NCBI RefSeq assembly: GCF_910596095.1
Contig: NC_056539.1
Coordinates: 2,645,001 to 2,709,000 of the forward strand
Reading direction: 5' to 3'
Source: Thunnus maccoyii
Taxonomy: Eukaryota; Chordata; Actinopteri; Scombriformes; Scombridae
DNA: 64,000 bases
Shown here: positions 1 to 11,774 of the stretch, piece after piece
How the letters are laid out: every line of letters begins with the position of its first letter
How positions within the stretch are numbered: the stretch's first letter is position 1
Program-made: the position numbers and the translations under genes
The notes under the pieces: generated by a model
The model's input: the letters and a program-made list of their open reading frames with translations, nothing else
The model's database searches: none
What the model was told of the DNA's origin: nothing

Positions 1-800
1 TGCCATCCATAGTTAAAACTAATGGATGTAGCCATCATGACGTCACCCATTGGTTTGTGGACTCCTGTTTTGAAGCTGGAGTTTGCATTTTGATCGTTGC
101 CATCTTGGATTTTTGGAGCCAGAAGTGACCATATTTGGACGAGAGGGTACAGCTGACCCTAATGCTAGTTGCTAGCTTGGTTAGCACGGTGCATTTTTTA
201 GTCTATGGTTAGCTATGATAATAATAATGCTAATTTTCGCTGGCGAAAAACAGGCTTAAAACCAATAAAACAAAATGTACTTACTGGAAAAAACTGAACA
301 TCTGACTTCTTAAAGGGTATTTTAATTTAAAAAAACGCTGGAATAGACTTTTTTAGCCAACCAAACTGTTACAATTAACTTTCATGAACTGAAAACACAC
401 TGAAATAGTGACGGCTACAGCTATGCCTATACTGTGACTCTGGGGTTACGCTATGGTTACGTTACCTAACCAACATTGTCGCTGTGGTAGCAACCTGCCT
501 GTGACGGCACCCACCTGTCACTAAAAGCAGCCACACCCTTACTTATGCATGACTTTAAGGCTTAATAAAATTTAAACAGTGAGTTATATAAAATTCACCC
601 CCTGTACAGTTGTCATGAACAGGGAAATTAGCTATAGAGACCTAAACCATTTTTTGTACCAGGCTGTAAGCATGTTTATTTCTGCTGTAAAGTTGGACAT
701 TTTAACTATGGGGGTCTGTGGGGACTGACTCGCTTTTGGAGCCAACCTCAAGTGGCCATTCAAAGAACTGCAGTTTTTGGCACTTCAGCACCGGCTTAAT
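1..800 (+). repeat. high-copy fish repeat, copy A (left end outside window)
   Basis: The block with CACCCATTGGTTTGTGGACT near base 50 and GATTTTTGGAGCCAGAAGTG near base 110 reappears at 56.4 kb, in part at 54.4 kb, and inverted at about 10.9 kb. Matching continues in the 56.4 kb copy through the AAAACAGGCTTAAAACCA segment near base 250 and the GGGGTTACG segment near base 445. The copy at 56.4 kb begins with CATAGACTGTATA, the same terminal motif as the element at 16.96 kb, so all are probably one non-autonomous DNA transposon group. The right limit is uncertain; similarity fades before the hAT fragment. Confidence 0.7.
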
Positions 801-834
801 TTTTCAGCCGCAGAGGTTGCCGCTTGGTGCCATC

Positions 835-1276
835 CTGCGAGACTCTCCATTCAGCCTTGAGCTGGATGAGACAACCACCTGTGACAACAATGCTCTGCTG
901 ATGGCCAATGTCATCTATAAGGCCTCCAACAGTCAAGAGATGGCTGATATATTTTTGTTTTCCAACTATCTGGAAACAGACACCAAGGTCCAGACCATTT
1001 TTAATGCACTGGATGCGTATCTACAGGAGAAGTCAATCCCAATCACCAACATTCTCGCATGCGCCACTGATGGTACCCCCTCCATGGTTGCACTGTGCCT
1101 TCACAGCTCTGCTGAAGGAGCAAGTCCCACATATCTTCACAGTCTTGTACTGCCACAACCTTGTGGCCAAATCTTATTTTTTTGGTACAAACCACAAAAC
1201 TGAACCAGTTGAAGTTGTGATATCAAGACTCCAGCAAAATAATTGTAAAATTCTAATGAATGCCGTGAAAAACTAA
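835..1276 (+). pseudogene. hAT transposase fragment (ZBED/FAM200-like), frameshifted
   Basis: About 145 residues resemble the catalytic core of domesticated and free hAT transposases of the ZBED5/FAM200/SCAND3 type. The frame starting near 835 reads SPFSLELDETT, with the conserved Asp, then LETDTKVQTIFNALDAYL and ILACATDGTPSMV. Near 1115-1130 the match jumps one frame and continues with VPHIFTVLYCHNLVAK to about 1276. There is no BED zinc finger upstream and no hAT dimerisation region downstream, so this is an internal scrap, 5'- and 3'-truncated. It lies directly against repeat copy A on the left and a small inverted-repeat element on the right. Family assignment is from recognised motifs; it cannot encode an active enzyme. 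Confidence 0.7.
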
Positions 1277-1283
1277 TTACCTT

Positions 1284-1435
1284 GCGAGGCAGCTGGATTT
1301 GCAAGATCACAAGATCACACGAGAATCCATGTTGTCAGGCTTCAAGTTATGCGCTTGTGTTCGAACCACAGGTGGTTCAGACCAATCAGCGTCCTATGAG
1401 GATTCTCGCATGAACTTGTGAATCCAGCTGCCTCG
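1284..1435. mobile_element. short inverted-repeat element (MITE), about 152 bp
   Basis: The ends are inverted repeats: GCGAGGCAGCTGGATT at the left and its complement, AATCCAGCTGCCTCGC, at the right, followed inward by a second matching block (GAGAATCC / GGATTCTC). No coding capacity. No clear target duplication is visible, so the superfamily is open. It begins immediately after the hAT fragment. Confidence 0.75.
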
Positions 1436-1439
1436 CTGA

Positions 1440-4430
1440 TAGACGGTGATAGACAGATGGTTCATCCAATCACCTGCTCCTCCTATTTTTTTGAAAGTGC
1501 CTGCCCTTTTCCAAATTGTTTCCAAGGACGACTTCTTTGATGGTTCTGTGTAACAAATCATCAGGTGTGTCAGGTTAAAGACTTCATATCACGGCAGAAG
1601 GAGAAATGAAAAAAAAACTTTCAGTGTACATATGGACACCTAATGACTCTTTTAAGACAGACTTGAAATATTGTGAACCTATCTTTTAACCTCTAACTTA
1701 AAATCTGAACTAATATTTATAACATTACATTTTTATAAACTGCTAAATGCATCATTATTGTGAATACTGTCTATTTTTACACTGCAACAAGTTTAAGCAT
1801 CAGCTGTTTCAGATAAGAAAAGTGACGGTTTATTCTTGACAATGGAAATAGTAATTTGACAGAAAACAAAAACTTAAGATGTACTTACTAGCTTTTTCTG
1901 GCACTTTTAACTCTATTCCACGGTTTTAGCTGAAGAAAATGGAGGATTTCTCAGTTTTTGAAGACTCTTGAGCAAACTCAGTCCATCTGATGAAGTCTGT
2001 TAGATGATTTTGAAAGTCCCTGAAAAAGCTAGTTCATGGACCTTGAATTAGGATTTTTGTATTTTTGTCAAATCTTGGGAAAAGTTTCAGGAGCCAAAAA
2101 CATCAGTGTCATTATAGACTCTCTGAAACCATACAAAGCCTCAAGCACACACACCACACATATAATGCATCTGCTATTGTTACAAATGCAAATATGAGCT
2201 TTCATCTCAGCAAAATAATTTTGATTTCCCCCATTTGTTATCACCAATTGAATTCCATCACTGAGGTAATGGGTGTTAACAGCTGACAAAAAGTATATGG
2301 CTGATATTCTCTTTGCCAGACCCCACTGAGCTGAAACCTAATCATAATGGTGGGAGGAGAAGCAGCCAGCATCTGGCATAATGGAAATACACTAATGAGA
2401 TAATTATTTCCTCCTTCTCATCCTGCTCCCTCCCTTTCACTGACACTCATCATCACCAGCGCTGACTAATTATCTCCTGTCTCCAAGAGATTACTGATTT
2501 ATTACTTGTCCCTACTGCACATTTCTATTACCTTCTCTGTCTGACGATGATGTTCTGTTTTCAGAACATGTCGCACTACCCCTCTGTCTCTCTGACCCTG
2601 CCACCTTAGGGACTAGATTGGCCTCAGGTCTGATTTTGATCCATTGAGCCATAATTTTATGATGATTTATGAAATCATTTACTTTTTTGTCACAAATTGC
2701 ATTCTGTCTAGTTATCAGGCTGGTCATGTGACTTAGAATAGGTCAGTACCCCTTTATTGGTTTGGTTTTGTTCATAATCTAACATGGTCACAAATGATAG
2801 TGTCAGTGGCTTCCTTTCCCTTTAATACATCTATTGTCAACTGAAAAACTGATTTAATTACTGAATAAACAACATGTAAACACATGCATCTGTAGTGGTT
2901 ATTGGGATAATCAATAATGAAGTGGTTTTTTTTTAAGAAAGTCCACACAATCTGAAATCTCAGCACATTTCAGACCTCATTTCTTATCAAACTGTGAATA
3001 CTGTTTTAGAACATGACAGAACGTTATTTCTCACAATTTTGTAGATCTTCTTTATACCCCAAAAAACAAAAAGCCATCTAACTGTGGCCTCCACACTGAG
3101 AAAGGATGACTGTCTGGCTGTACTTCAGAATAAAAGACAACTAAATAAGACTTTACAGGAGTCCTATTTTATTTGCTGAAATAAGGTGAATTAGTTTCCA
3201 GCAAGTGCCAGCCCATTCTGCTGCAACATAAAAATAGCATGATTAAACTTTAGAAAGATCCATAAAGGTAGCCCCAGTATCTCTCAGCTAGTTTATAACC
3301 CGCTATCACTCTCAAACTGATTGACTAGGATGTTAAGTAATAACTCAGTTATGAATATTTTCTGATGCTAGTGAGGTTTTATTTGCATCAGTATTGTTTG
3401 TACATGTAATCATACAACTGGCCCTCCACATGTTTGGGCCCTGGTAACTGTGTTCCATTATTCCACTCAGTATGACGCCCCTGCATACTGTGAACACGTT
3501 ATAAAATCAAACATAATCAGTGCAGTCTGAATTATGTGTCTGAAGTGTGTTACTGCTTTGTCTACTTTTTGTACAGTCTTGGAGGTTACCGCCAATTAAG
3601 TTATAAATACAGTCCAGGGAATTAACCCTTTCTTCTCTCCAATTACAGTATGGTGCCCATCGGATCCAGCTGCATTCAGGTGTTGAATTTCAATTTTATT
3701 TATTTGATAGGGATGATGCATTTTAACATACTTCCAATACAGGGCATGAAACTGATGTGCTGCACAGTTTATAGTTTATATGGAGTTTATAGCTATTGCT
3801 AATTTTCACCACTTATCCCTAGTTGGCTTTACAAGTACAGTGTAAAATATACAGCCTTCATTGTTTATTGTCCACTCAGCTATTTTTATGTACTAGGTGT
3901 ATTTTTGATCTCTGAAGCATGAAATTCATTCATGATTGTGTGCAAATTTCTGTATTTATTGACAGACTGACTTAAAATAAATATTTAATGATGCATTTCA
4001 TTTGTTACTGACTTTGTCTCAAAAAGACTAGTTTTTCTTGTAAACTAGTTGTGAGAGAGAGAATCAGAGAGAAAGAAATACCCAGAGAGGGAGGGGGGAG
4101 ACAGTTTTCCTGCTACTACATCTCTTTTTATTTGTTCTCTTTTGAGCTGGCAAACAACAAAATTACATCACAGCCAACATCTGATGAAAAATAGGACAGG
4201 CGGCTTGTTAAACCACTGTTCTGTACCTCCTGCTCTCTGTGATCTGTCTTTAAAAAAATCACAATTCAGTTGTTCTCATTTACATATTTTTCTTTGATTT
4301 GATCACAGTTCATAAACACTACCTGTTACATTCATTCCCAAGTTGCTTCACCACAGTGCTGATCACTATTTTATGAACACAAAATTATCTTGAAAAAATC
4401 AGAATAAATACAAGTTAATGACAATAAGTG
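1440..4430. other. no gene recognised
   Basis: AT-rich sequence with no open frame that resembles a known protein. A block at about 2390-2500 has several homeodomain-like ATTA cores (CACTAATGAGATAATTATTT) beside a C/T-rich run and could be a conserved regulatory element, but this rests on composition only. A GA-rich patch lies at about 4050-4105. Confidence 0.4.
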
Positions 4431-4639
4431 TTGTAGCGGTTTGGACAATTTGAATTACCCTCAACCCCACAAATGATACATGGTTAACTCATGACCCTAA
4501 AAAAAGACCTTTTGGTATTGCATAAACAAACACAAAATGAACACTTAAATAAAGTTAATAAGGCCAAACACACCACCATTCCGTTTTCCCGGAATTCCAA
4601 ACAAAACTCAAAATAAGGAAGTCAGTTCAGCTTTTCACC

Positions 4640-5065
4640 GTCCTACCAACCCCAAAAGCCCAGTCAAAAAAGAAAAGAAATGATAACGAAAAGAGCACAG
4701 TGAAGTCACCCGGCTTTAGCCGACTCACGGTTCAGGGGAAGTGTGGAAACGTGCGTTGTCCGGAGTTGTAAACACGGACGGTTCGGTGTGTTCGTGGAGA
4801 TAAGAAGAGAGGCTGCAGTATCCACGGCTCGAGGGCAACCAAGGTGGATGTTAACGACGCGGACTGAAACGCGCGCTGATGGCCAAGGATAGGCTTACTA
4901 CGGACATGGATGACTCACGAGGGTTTCTCTCCTGCTGTTCACCTGCCGGCGACTCCCGCCATACTGAATTAAATCTCCTGGTAGGAAAAACAGAAGAGGC
5001 TGGACTCCGAGGGAGTGGCAACGTGGAGCTAACTCACTGGCTGACTGGACTAGTGGGGTGTGGAA
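4640..5065 (+). other. candidate first exon in a CpG-rich patch
   Basis: From about 4690 to 4960 CpG dinucleotides are frequent, in contrast with the CpG-poor flanks. An ATG at 4879 opens 62 codons that run into a strong splice donor, GGAA|GTAAGT, with the exon ending at 5065; the frame stops inside the intron just after. The peptide begins MAKDRLTTDMDDSRGFLSCC and matches nothing I recognise. This is what a promoter-proximal first exon of a plus-strand gene looks like, but no second exon was found downstream. A young retroelement LTR could also be CpG-rich: the sequence TGTAGCGG at 4432 is LTR-like and lies just upstream. The protein product is unproven. Confidence 0.35.
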
Positions 5066-5917
5066 GTAAGTAAAAAAAACAACAAAAAACAAAATGGGCA
5101 ATCGCATACCAAAACATAACATATATTTAAAGCATGAATGTAAGGTATTTGCTTAGTCACGAACATAGCACAGATACCAAACTGATACAAAACTTTCAAA
5201 TCCTTATTATTATTTTTTTTTTTTTATTCTGTGGGAGTGATCGCCACAGTGTGCTGTGTGATCAGCTACACTGACAATTAACATGAGTGATCACAGGTGG
5301 AGAGAAATGGTTGTTCTGCAAAACAGGCTTCGATGCGGATTAAGGCTCCATATACACTATTCAGCACATGCAGATGAAAGATGTTACTCCTGATGTGCAG
5401 ATGTCCCACAAGTCATGATAGTAAAAATGTGAAATTAGGTAGTAAAACATTATTCATGCCGTTTATGATTCAACTATACAGTGCACTGGCATAAAAGATA
5501 GCCTGGGTCAGTGCAGTAATTATACTGAGTAAAGTACGGCCACCGAGCATGTTACCAAATCTAAATTAACTCATGTTCATGCTGTACAACATGAAAAATG
5601 TCAGCAAAACAAATCTAGATATTCATCTGATGAAGAACGCTCCTCTTTTAAATCGATTCCACTGGACACTGAAACCATGATGGAGTTGTAGCGCAGCAGG
5701 ATCCTTTGGAGGTGTTGGGATTTAGACTAACAGCGTGCCGACTTTAATGGGCTCTGCATGCAGTGATTGATAGCTGATGACTGACAAAACCAAGTTCATT
5801 ACATCTAGACTGAAAATGTTTTTTCTTATTCAAATTATTATTTGAATTATTATTAAATTATTATTACATAATCAATGCTCTGTGATAAAAGCCTTGTAAA
5901 AGCAGCCTATATTTACA
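5066..5917. other. no gene recognised
   Basis: AT-rich sequence with a T-run at about 5210-5225. Nothing coding or repeat-like could be supported. Confidence 0.4.
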
Positions 5918-5942
5918 GTGTGTGTGTGTGTGTGTGTGTGTG
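5918..5942. repeat. (TG)n microsatellite
   Basis: About 12 uninterrupted GT units, directly abutting the 3' end of the LINE that follows. Confidence 0.9.
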
Positions 5943-6660
5943 TATTTTATGAATGAATACTTTTATTTGGTCATACATAAGGAACAAAACAAAAAATTGT
6001 GCGAGTATGCAACTGACAAAAACATCATCATACATGTTTATACTGATTCAATTCACACAATAAAAAAATCACACAATCAATGACCTAAAAAGGAATAGGC
6101 TGAAGCCCAAGGCTTATTTTTGTCTATCCTATACAATCCATAAAATAACCCAGAATATCAGCAGTATGAAATAAAGAAAAAAAGAAAATTTACTCTAAAT
6201 TGTAATCCTAATTATTTCACATCTTTATCATTTTACATCATAATCCTTTATTATTTTACATTTTAAGGCCTTTTTGAAACTCAACAGAGAGTTACACAGT
6301 TTTAACTCATCACTAAGACCATTCCATAGTTTGACTCCCAAAACTGAAACACATCTGTATTTTACATTGGTTCTCACTTTATATATGTCAAAGATACACA
6401 ATCCTCTTAGATTATAATTTCCTTCTCTTAATTTAAAAAAATGTAGAATACAAATAGGAAGGCTTTTATTCCTAACTCGAAAAAGTAATTCCAATGTTTT
6501 TAAATACACAATATCTAAAAATTTTAACGCTAAGGACCCTATGAATAATGGATTAGTGGATTCATAGAAGCAAGCTTTATTTATTATTCTAATAGCTCTT
6601 TTCTGGAGTTTAATTATATTATTTATATTATTTATTTTAAGAAAATCCCACCCCATCAAA
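5943..6660 (-). pseudogene. LINE 3' end: reverse transcriptase C-terminus plus 3' UTR
   Basis: On the minus strand, 6659-6228 encodes about 140 residues typical of the C-terminal region of jockey/CR1-group non-LTR polymerases: IIKLQKRAIRIINKACF, then LLFRVRNKSLP, YNLRG, VRTNVKYRCVSVLGVKLWNGL and FKKALK. The frame ends in a normal stop at 6228. The 3' UTR runs down to 5943, contains an AATAAA-type signal and ends in an ATTCATTCAT tail. The 5' side stops abruptly at 6660 beside a run of A/T, the usual 5' truncation of a LINE copy. The exact clade is not settled. The copy is dead because endonuclease and RT core are absent. Confidence 0.75.
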
Positions 6661-8244
6661 AAAAAAAAAAACCTTCTCCTACGTGCTTAGCTTTTAGTGC
6701 AAATTCAAGCAGGAAGACAATTGTCACCCCAATTTGTTATCACATCATCAATTATTAATTATATATATAATTATTACATATCAATTATTTCTGTGCGTGC
6801 TGGCTTTTCTATCATCCAATTTTCTTAGCTGACAAACCACCTTACCTGTTTTGTCTCTCTCTGCTGTCACTGCACTCTATGCTGCATCCCAGCTTCACCA
6901 CCCCACCACCACCAGTGTCAAGGCCCCATCTATGGCTTTCCTGGGGGGGGGGAATCTCAGATTGGGTGCTATTTATAGGGCTCCATCCCTATATATCCAT
7001 TTAATCGCCAGGGTCAAAGCCAAAGACTATTAAATACATTTTTTCTACTTGGTGTCAGTCAAATTTGGCAACACTGGTCAGAGTTGGCTTCTACTGCATG
7101 ACATCAACTGACTGCTCTCTTTCTTTTTCATACCTGACTCATTTATCATCATTTCACTAATATCAGGTCTGAGAACAAGGACAAAAATGTGATTAATTAG
7201 AATGATCTGGCATTAGTGAAATGGAACCTGATTCTAATTCTAATAGTAATTATATTTTTGAATATGTGTGGGAGCTACCAGTATGCTCTTTTCATTAAGT
7301 TGAGTGTAGTATTTATGACAAACTATATATGTGCTGGGTTGTGTATGTGATTGTGTGTGCTTAATTTTAGCTCCAAATTTAAAGGAAGGGAAAACAAGAT
7401 AGATAGATACACTTGGAATGTGTATTTAAGTCACCATCTTAATTTCAACTAAGTTGCCAAGAAAAGGGTTAAAATGGCTCATATAAATATCTGCATTAGC
7501 ATATGTATATAGCAGAAATATTATCATGTGATATTCAGTTCTTAGCAATATCTGAAACTCACTTGGATCATCACCACTAGACAATGTCATACATGCTACA
7601 ATGACCTCTGTCACCAGCAGCTCAGCTTTATGTTTTGTTTTGTTGGGTTTTTTTTTTAAACACAGATACCGTCATATACCATGTACCCTGGTCAAATGTC
7701 AGGAAGGTATGAAAAAATAGATAATGCCCAAGCCTAATTCAGAGTATGTTTGTAAAGTATGTAGTAGTAAACAGTATGCAAAATAACACATTTTTATAGT
7801 GTTTCTGTCATGTTACTGTACATGCACCATCACGGATAACCTCTTTTTTTCTTCTTTTTTTCTTACTTGTAGTACAATATATACAGTTGACAAATTCAGT
7901 GCCTCATAGTGGTGTATTTGCTTTGTGCTGCAGATAATGTATCTTCGTGTAGCCTCCAACAGCGTGGCATCAGCCACCTTGGCTTTCTTCCAAGAACCTG
8001 TTAAGAAGTTTTGTTTTCCTCTCAGGTAAAAGTATATTTTGAAATTTTTACAGTACAACACAGCACCCAACATTGTACCACCCCACAAAACTAAGCTTAA
8101 AAGCACATTTTGCAATAATTTTTCTGTTTACATACTTTTACTCTCAGATGTTTCATCCACTGTTGTTGCGCTGTTTTCAACATAAACAAACATTACATAT
8201 GGTCTTTGAAAGTGTTGTGTGTCTATTTTAAGGTACGTGGTGAT
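6661..8244. other. no gene recognised
   Basis: AT-rich sequence. A (G)10 run sits near 6945. Short open frames here show no family resemblance. Nothing else is supported. Confidence 0.4.
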
Positions 8245-8830
8245 CAATTCAATTCAATTCAATTTTATTTATATGGCGCCAAATCCCAACAAAAGTCATC
8301 TCAGGGCACTTTTCACATAGAGCAGGTCTAGACCATACTCTTTAATTTACAGAGACCCAACAATTCTCCCATGAGCAAGCACTTGGCGACAGTGGTAAGA
8401 AAAAACTCCATTTTAATGGGAAGAAACCTCAAGCTGAACCCAACTCTAGGTGGGCGACCATCTGCTTTGACTGGTTGGGTTGAGAAAGAAAGAGGTGGGG
8501 GGACACAGAGAAGCAGAACAACAACAACAATAACAATAACAATAAATACAAGACTAGCAACAACAAACAGCAGCAGCAGCAGGAGAAGGACACCCCCCAC
8601 GTCAGCGTGGTCCATGGGGTTTCCTGCAGATGAGAAAGCACAAGGAACTGTGGGGAAGAAGTCAAGTTAATAACATGCATTAATGGTAAATTAATACATA
8701 CAGATGGAGAAAAGGAGAGAGGATCAGGGGTTGGAAAACGTGAATGTTGGATGCTTCATGTTTACAGTCAATGGCACTGGAAGGAGCCGGGAAGTGTTCA
8801 CAACCAACGGCTTGAACGGACAGAATAGAT
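8245..8830 (-). repeat. L2-type LINE 3' end, minus strand
   Basis: Read on the minus strand, this is the abundant fish LINE 3' UTR: a segment containing TTGCTCATGGGAGAATTG, then GACCTGCTCTATGTGAAAAG, and finally the tail GGCGCCATATAAATAAAATT followed by TTGAA units (plus-strand 8250-8270). A simple-sequence patch rich in AAC and AGC lies at 8515-8590. It is probably the 3' end of the L2 copy at 9215-9897, which lies on the same strand; about 385 bp of unrelated sequence separates them. Confidence 0.75.
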
Positions 8831-9214
8831 ACTGCTAGTTGAAAGCTGCCACCTCTCTAATGCCATGTTGTGGTAGTATGTTAGCATACAACTGTTGTTG
8901 AGCAGGAATACTATTATTTGCAGTATTTATGGTAGTCACATTTTCATATGGTGTAATAACATACAGAATGTATGCAACAAAATGTAATTTTAAAGACAGT
9001 GAGTTATGCATAAACACACAATAAAGAGGAAATTCAAAGGCCATTTTAACCATTAGGTCAGTTGGACTATGTTTGAAAAATAAATCTGTTTTTGTGCACT
9101 TGTTGTGGATAAAACCTTTTCTTAAAAGAAACATTAATGATGGTACCCATTAATTGTTTATTTGGGAGATGTGAGAAGTTGAGTGGAAGTTCATTTTTAT
9201 ATTAATTTTTTATA
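8831..9214. other. spacer between two L2 parts
   Basis: No similarity to L2 or other elements is visible. It may be an insertion inside one L2 copy, or simply a gap between two independent copies. Confidence 0.35.
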
Positions 9215-9897
9215 TCAAGTTAAAATGGTTTTCAGGGTGTTTGTTCCAGATATATGGAGCATAAAAACAGCACTGCTTCTCCATGTTTATTTTTTGACTC
9301 TGGGAAGAGAAAGCAGACCTGTCCCAGATGACCTGAGAGGTCTGGATGGTTCATAAGGTAACAGCAGATCAGAAACCCTAAACCATTTAGTGCTTTACTG
9401 AAATGCATGGACTGAAATCCATTTTTTCCGTATCTTGCTGAGACATAAGTCCTTTAATCCTTGATATATTCTTCAGGTGATAGTAGACTGACTTTGTAAT
9501 TGTCTTAATGTGGCTGTTGAAATTCAGGTCTGAGTCCATGACCGAGATTTCTGGTTGGTGTGTGATTTTTAACATTATTGATTGAAACTGAGCACTGACT
9601 TTTAATAGTTCTGCCTTGGCTCCAAATTAAATTACTTCAGTTTTGTCTTTGTTTAATTGAAGAAAATTCTGGCACATCCAATCATTGATTTGCTCAGTGC
9701 ACTTACTCAGTGCTTCTATTGGACCATAGTCCCCTGGTGATATGGTTATGTAAATTTGTGTCATCTGCATGATTAAGGTAACATATTTTGTTGTTTTTTT
9801 TTGTTGTGGCTTGATGATGGCAGTTTTCAGGGCCTGTGGGAGAAAACCTGAAAGAAGAGATATGTTGACAATTTGTATAAGATCTGAGGCCATGCAA
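9215..9897 (-). pseudogene. L2 LINE reverse transcriptase, decayed C-terminal half
   Basis: The minus strand encodes recognisable L2 polymerase segments in order. At 9893-9810 is [19 protein letters not shown], the region before the fingers. Near 9790 an internal deletion joins it to the remains of the YADDTQ catalytic box, seen as HADDTNLH in one frame and [20 protein letters not shown] in another. [19 protein letters not shown] follows, then, after more frame changes, DSDLNFNSHIKTITKSVYYH (9540-9480) and LLLPYEPSRPLRSSGTGLLS (about 9365-9305). Several frameshifts and the loss of the palm region between motifs make it inactive. The homology is strong. Confidence 0.85.
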
Positions 9898-10850
9898 TTA
9901 AAAACATAAAAAGGATATTACAAATCAATAGCACAAAGATGAAGTTTTAAATGGCTAAACGTTACTAAACTTTAGTAAGCATAATATGAAGAGTTTGGCT
10001 ACAGTTACATTATTGGGTATCCATTTGTACTTTTTTTGTTGTTTGTTTTGGGCAAAGTGAAACAGCTAGATACTTAACTATCCAGCAGTTGAACGTACTG
10101 TCAGTCAGATCTTTTTTTGCTGCTTTATTTTTTGTCAGTCAGGTCATAATCACTGCCTAAGAACTGCAAGCAATGTTAGCAACAATAAACCATGCTTGCA
10201 TAACATTAGCTATGCTAACAAAATTTTAAGAAATGCCATATCATTAAAGGTTCTGTGTAGATACTGTCCAATAAATTCTGTTAATGTGTAACGTGTCTGG
10301 TATTAACTGTTACTGAATCACAAAAACAAATAACACCAAAGGCAAATAAGAGTTAATACATTTTAATGCAAATAGTTAATGCAGTCACCAAAGTGACATT
10401 GTTTGGGTTTGTTGCCATAACTGACCACCTTCCTGCAATTTCAAGCATTGGTGTCACATGACCAATGGAGCATAATTTGATTGGCTGGATGTTTGTTTGA
10501 TTTGAGACAGAATCGATTGCTTGTCCTTGGTATCCTGGATGTTTAATCTTAATTTTTTAACTCAGAATTTGAGATCTGAATTTTGCCTGTCGAATTTCAG
10601 CAACTTGAATATTTGAATATTTAAAAACTTGAATTTTTGATTCTGAATTTGTGAACATTGAAAAATGAAAGTGAAAATGAATTATTGAAAATTTGAAGAG
10701 TTGAATTCAGAGGCAAAAAAATAGATACATAATTTTAATGCAAAAAAGTCAGTGCTAGAAATTCAGTGGCTTTTAAATTTCAAAATCTGGTGAGACATAT
10801 TTGTTTCCATGTGGTGCGTGTTTCCAGAGCGTGAAAGGCAACACCCTGAC
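9898..10850. other. no gene recognised
   Basis: AT-rich DNA. Around 10580-10700 there is a diffuse pattern of repeated GAATTT/TTGAAT words, which looks like degenerate simple sequence. Confidence 0.4.
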
Positions 10851-10854
10851 TCCT

Positions 10855-10987
10855 TATTTGAAAGGTCCTGGCTCCAAACAGAAAACATGGCGCCGACCAT
10901 AAGCTTCAACTCTGGGCTTTAAACCGGCGCCAATGCAAACCAACAGGTGACATTACACCTTGTCTATCTTTATATATAGTCTCAGAG
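10855..10987 (-). repeat. high-copy fish repeat, copy D (inverted, partial)
   Basis: Read on the minus strand it starts with ACTATATATAAAGATAGAC, continues with a GTCACCTGTTGGTTTG block, a CGCCATGTTTTC block and TTTGGAGCCAGG, in the same order as copies A and C. Only the first 130 bp of the family is present. Confidence 0.65.
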
Positions 10988-11039
10988 TGTGCATAAAGAA
11001 AGATGGGTAAAATGCATTGTATTGATCCTGTATTTACAA

Positions 11040-11774
11040 ATTATGGTCATTTAGGTTCAAAAGCAATACCATTCCCAGTGGGGTGTAGTGATCATAATTT
11101 AGTGGCACTTGTAAGGAAGACAAAAGTTCCAAAAGCCAGACCTAGAGCAGTATTTAGGTGATCAGTGAAAACAATCTGTGAAGAGTCATTTATAGATGAA
11201 GTTAAAAATACATGGTGGGAGTATGTACTAGAAAGGGATAATCCAGATGATGCCCTTGAAGCTTTTAATGTGTTATTTATGCAAGTGATTGAGAAACACA
11301 CGCCAATTAGAAAGCACACAGTCAGGAATTTGAGATCACCCTGGATAGATGAGGAATTGAGGAGACTGATGAAACAAAGAGATGATGCAAAAAATTTAGC
11401 TATATGATCAAGAGTCTGATTGGCAAATTTATAGGAGGTTATGGAATTATGTAACAGGATTAAACCAAAAGAAACAGCAATTGTTTTATAAAAATAAAAT
11501 CAGTGATGAAACGGAGGTTAGTAAATAGCATGATTGGCCACAGGACCAAATCATGCCCAGCATATCTTGAATAAGAAGGGACATTCTTGACTAATACATT
11601 ACAAATTGCTAATTATTTTAATGATTATTTTCATGATAAGATAAACAATTTAAGGGGCAATATGCACCAACCAAGCAATAGTACCTCCACAATAGTGATT
11701 AAAAATTTGATAATGTGGAATAATAAGTGTCAATTTAAAATTGCAAAATTTACAACTACGGATGTTACTGTTGC
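11040..11774 (+). pseudogene. LINE endonuclease C-terminus and linker to RT (5' part)
   Basis: The frame first reads IDPVFTNYGHLGSKAIPF and CSDHNLVALVRKTKVPKARP. SDHN is the C-terminal motif of the APE-type endonuclease of non-LTR retrotransposons. After a TGA at about 11160 the same frame continues with SFIDEVKNTWWEYVLERD, DALEAFNVLFMQVIEKHTPI and SPWIDEELRRLMKQRDDA. Further frameshifts follow, then FLTNTLQIANYFNDYFHDKI and FTTTDVTVA. It stops at a TTAA where a transposon was inserted; the continuation is found again at 14613. Multiple stops make it inactive. It belongs to a different LINE lineage from the L2 copies; its exact clade is not determined. Confidence 0.8.

Noticed and set aside
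4898-5122. Minus-strand frame with a signal-peptide-like start
   Set aside because: The plus-strand frame has the better start and splice donor; the hydrophobic part is the reverse of an A-rich intron start.
8328-8680. Leu/Val-rich frames on the minus strand
   Set aside because: They come from the AAC/AGC simple sequence in the L2 3' UTR read in reverse.
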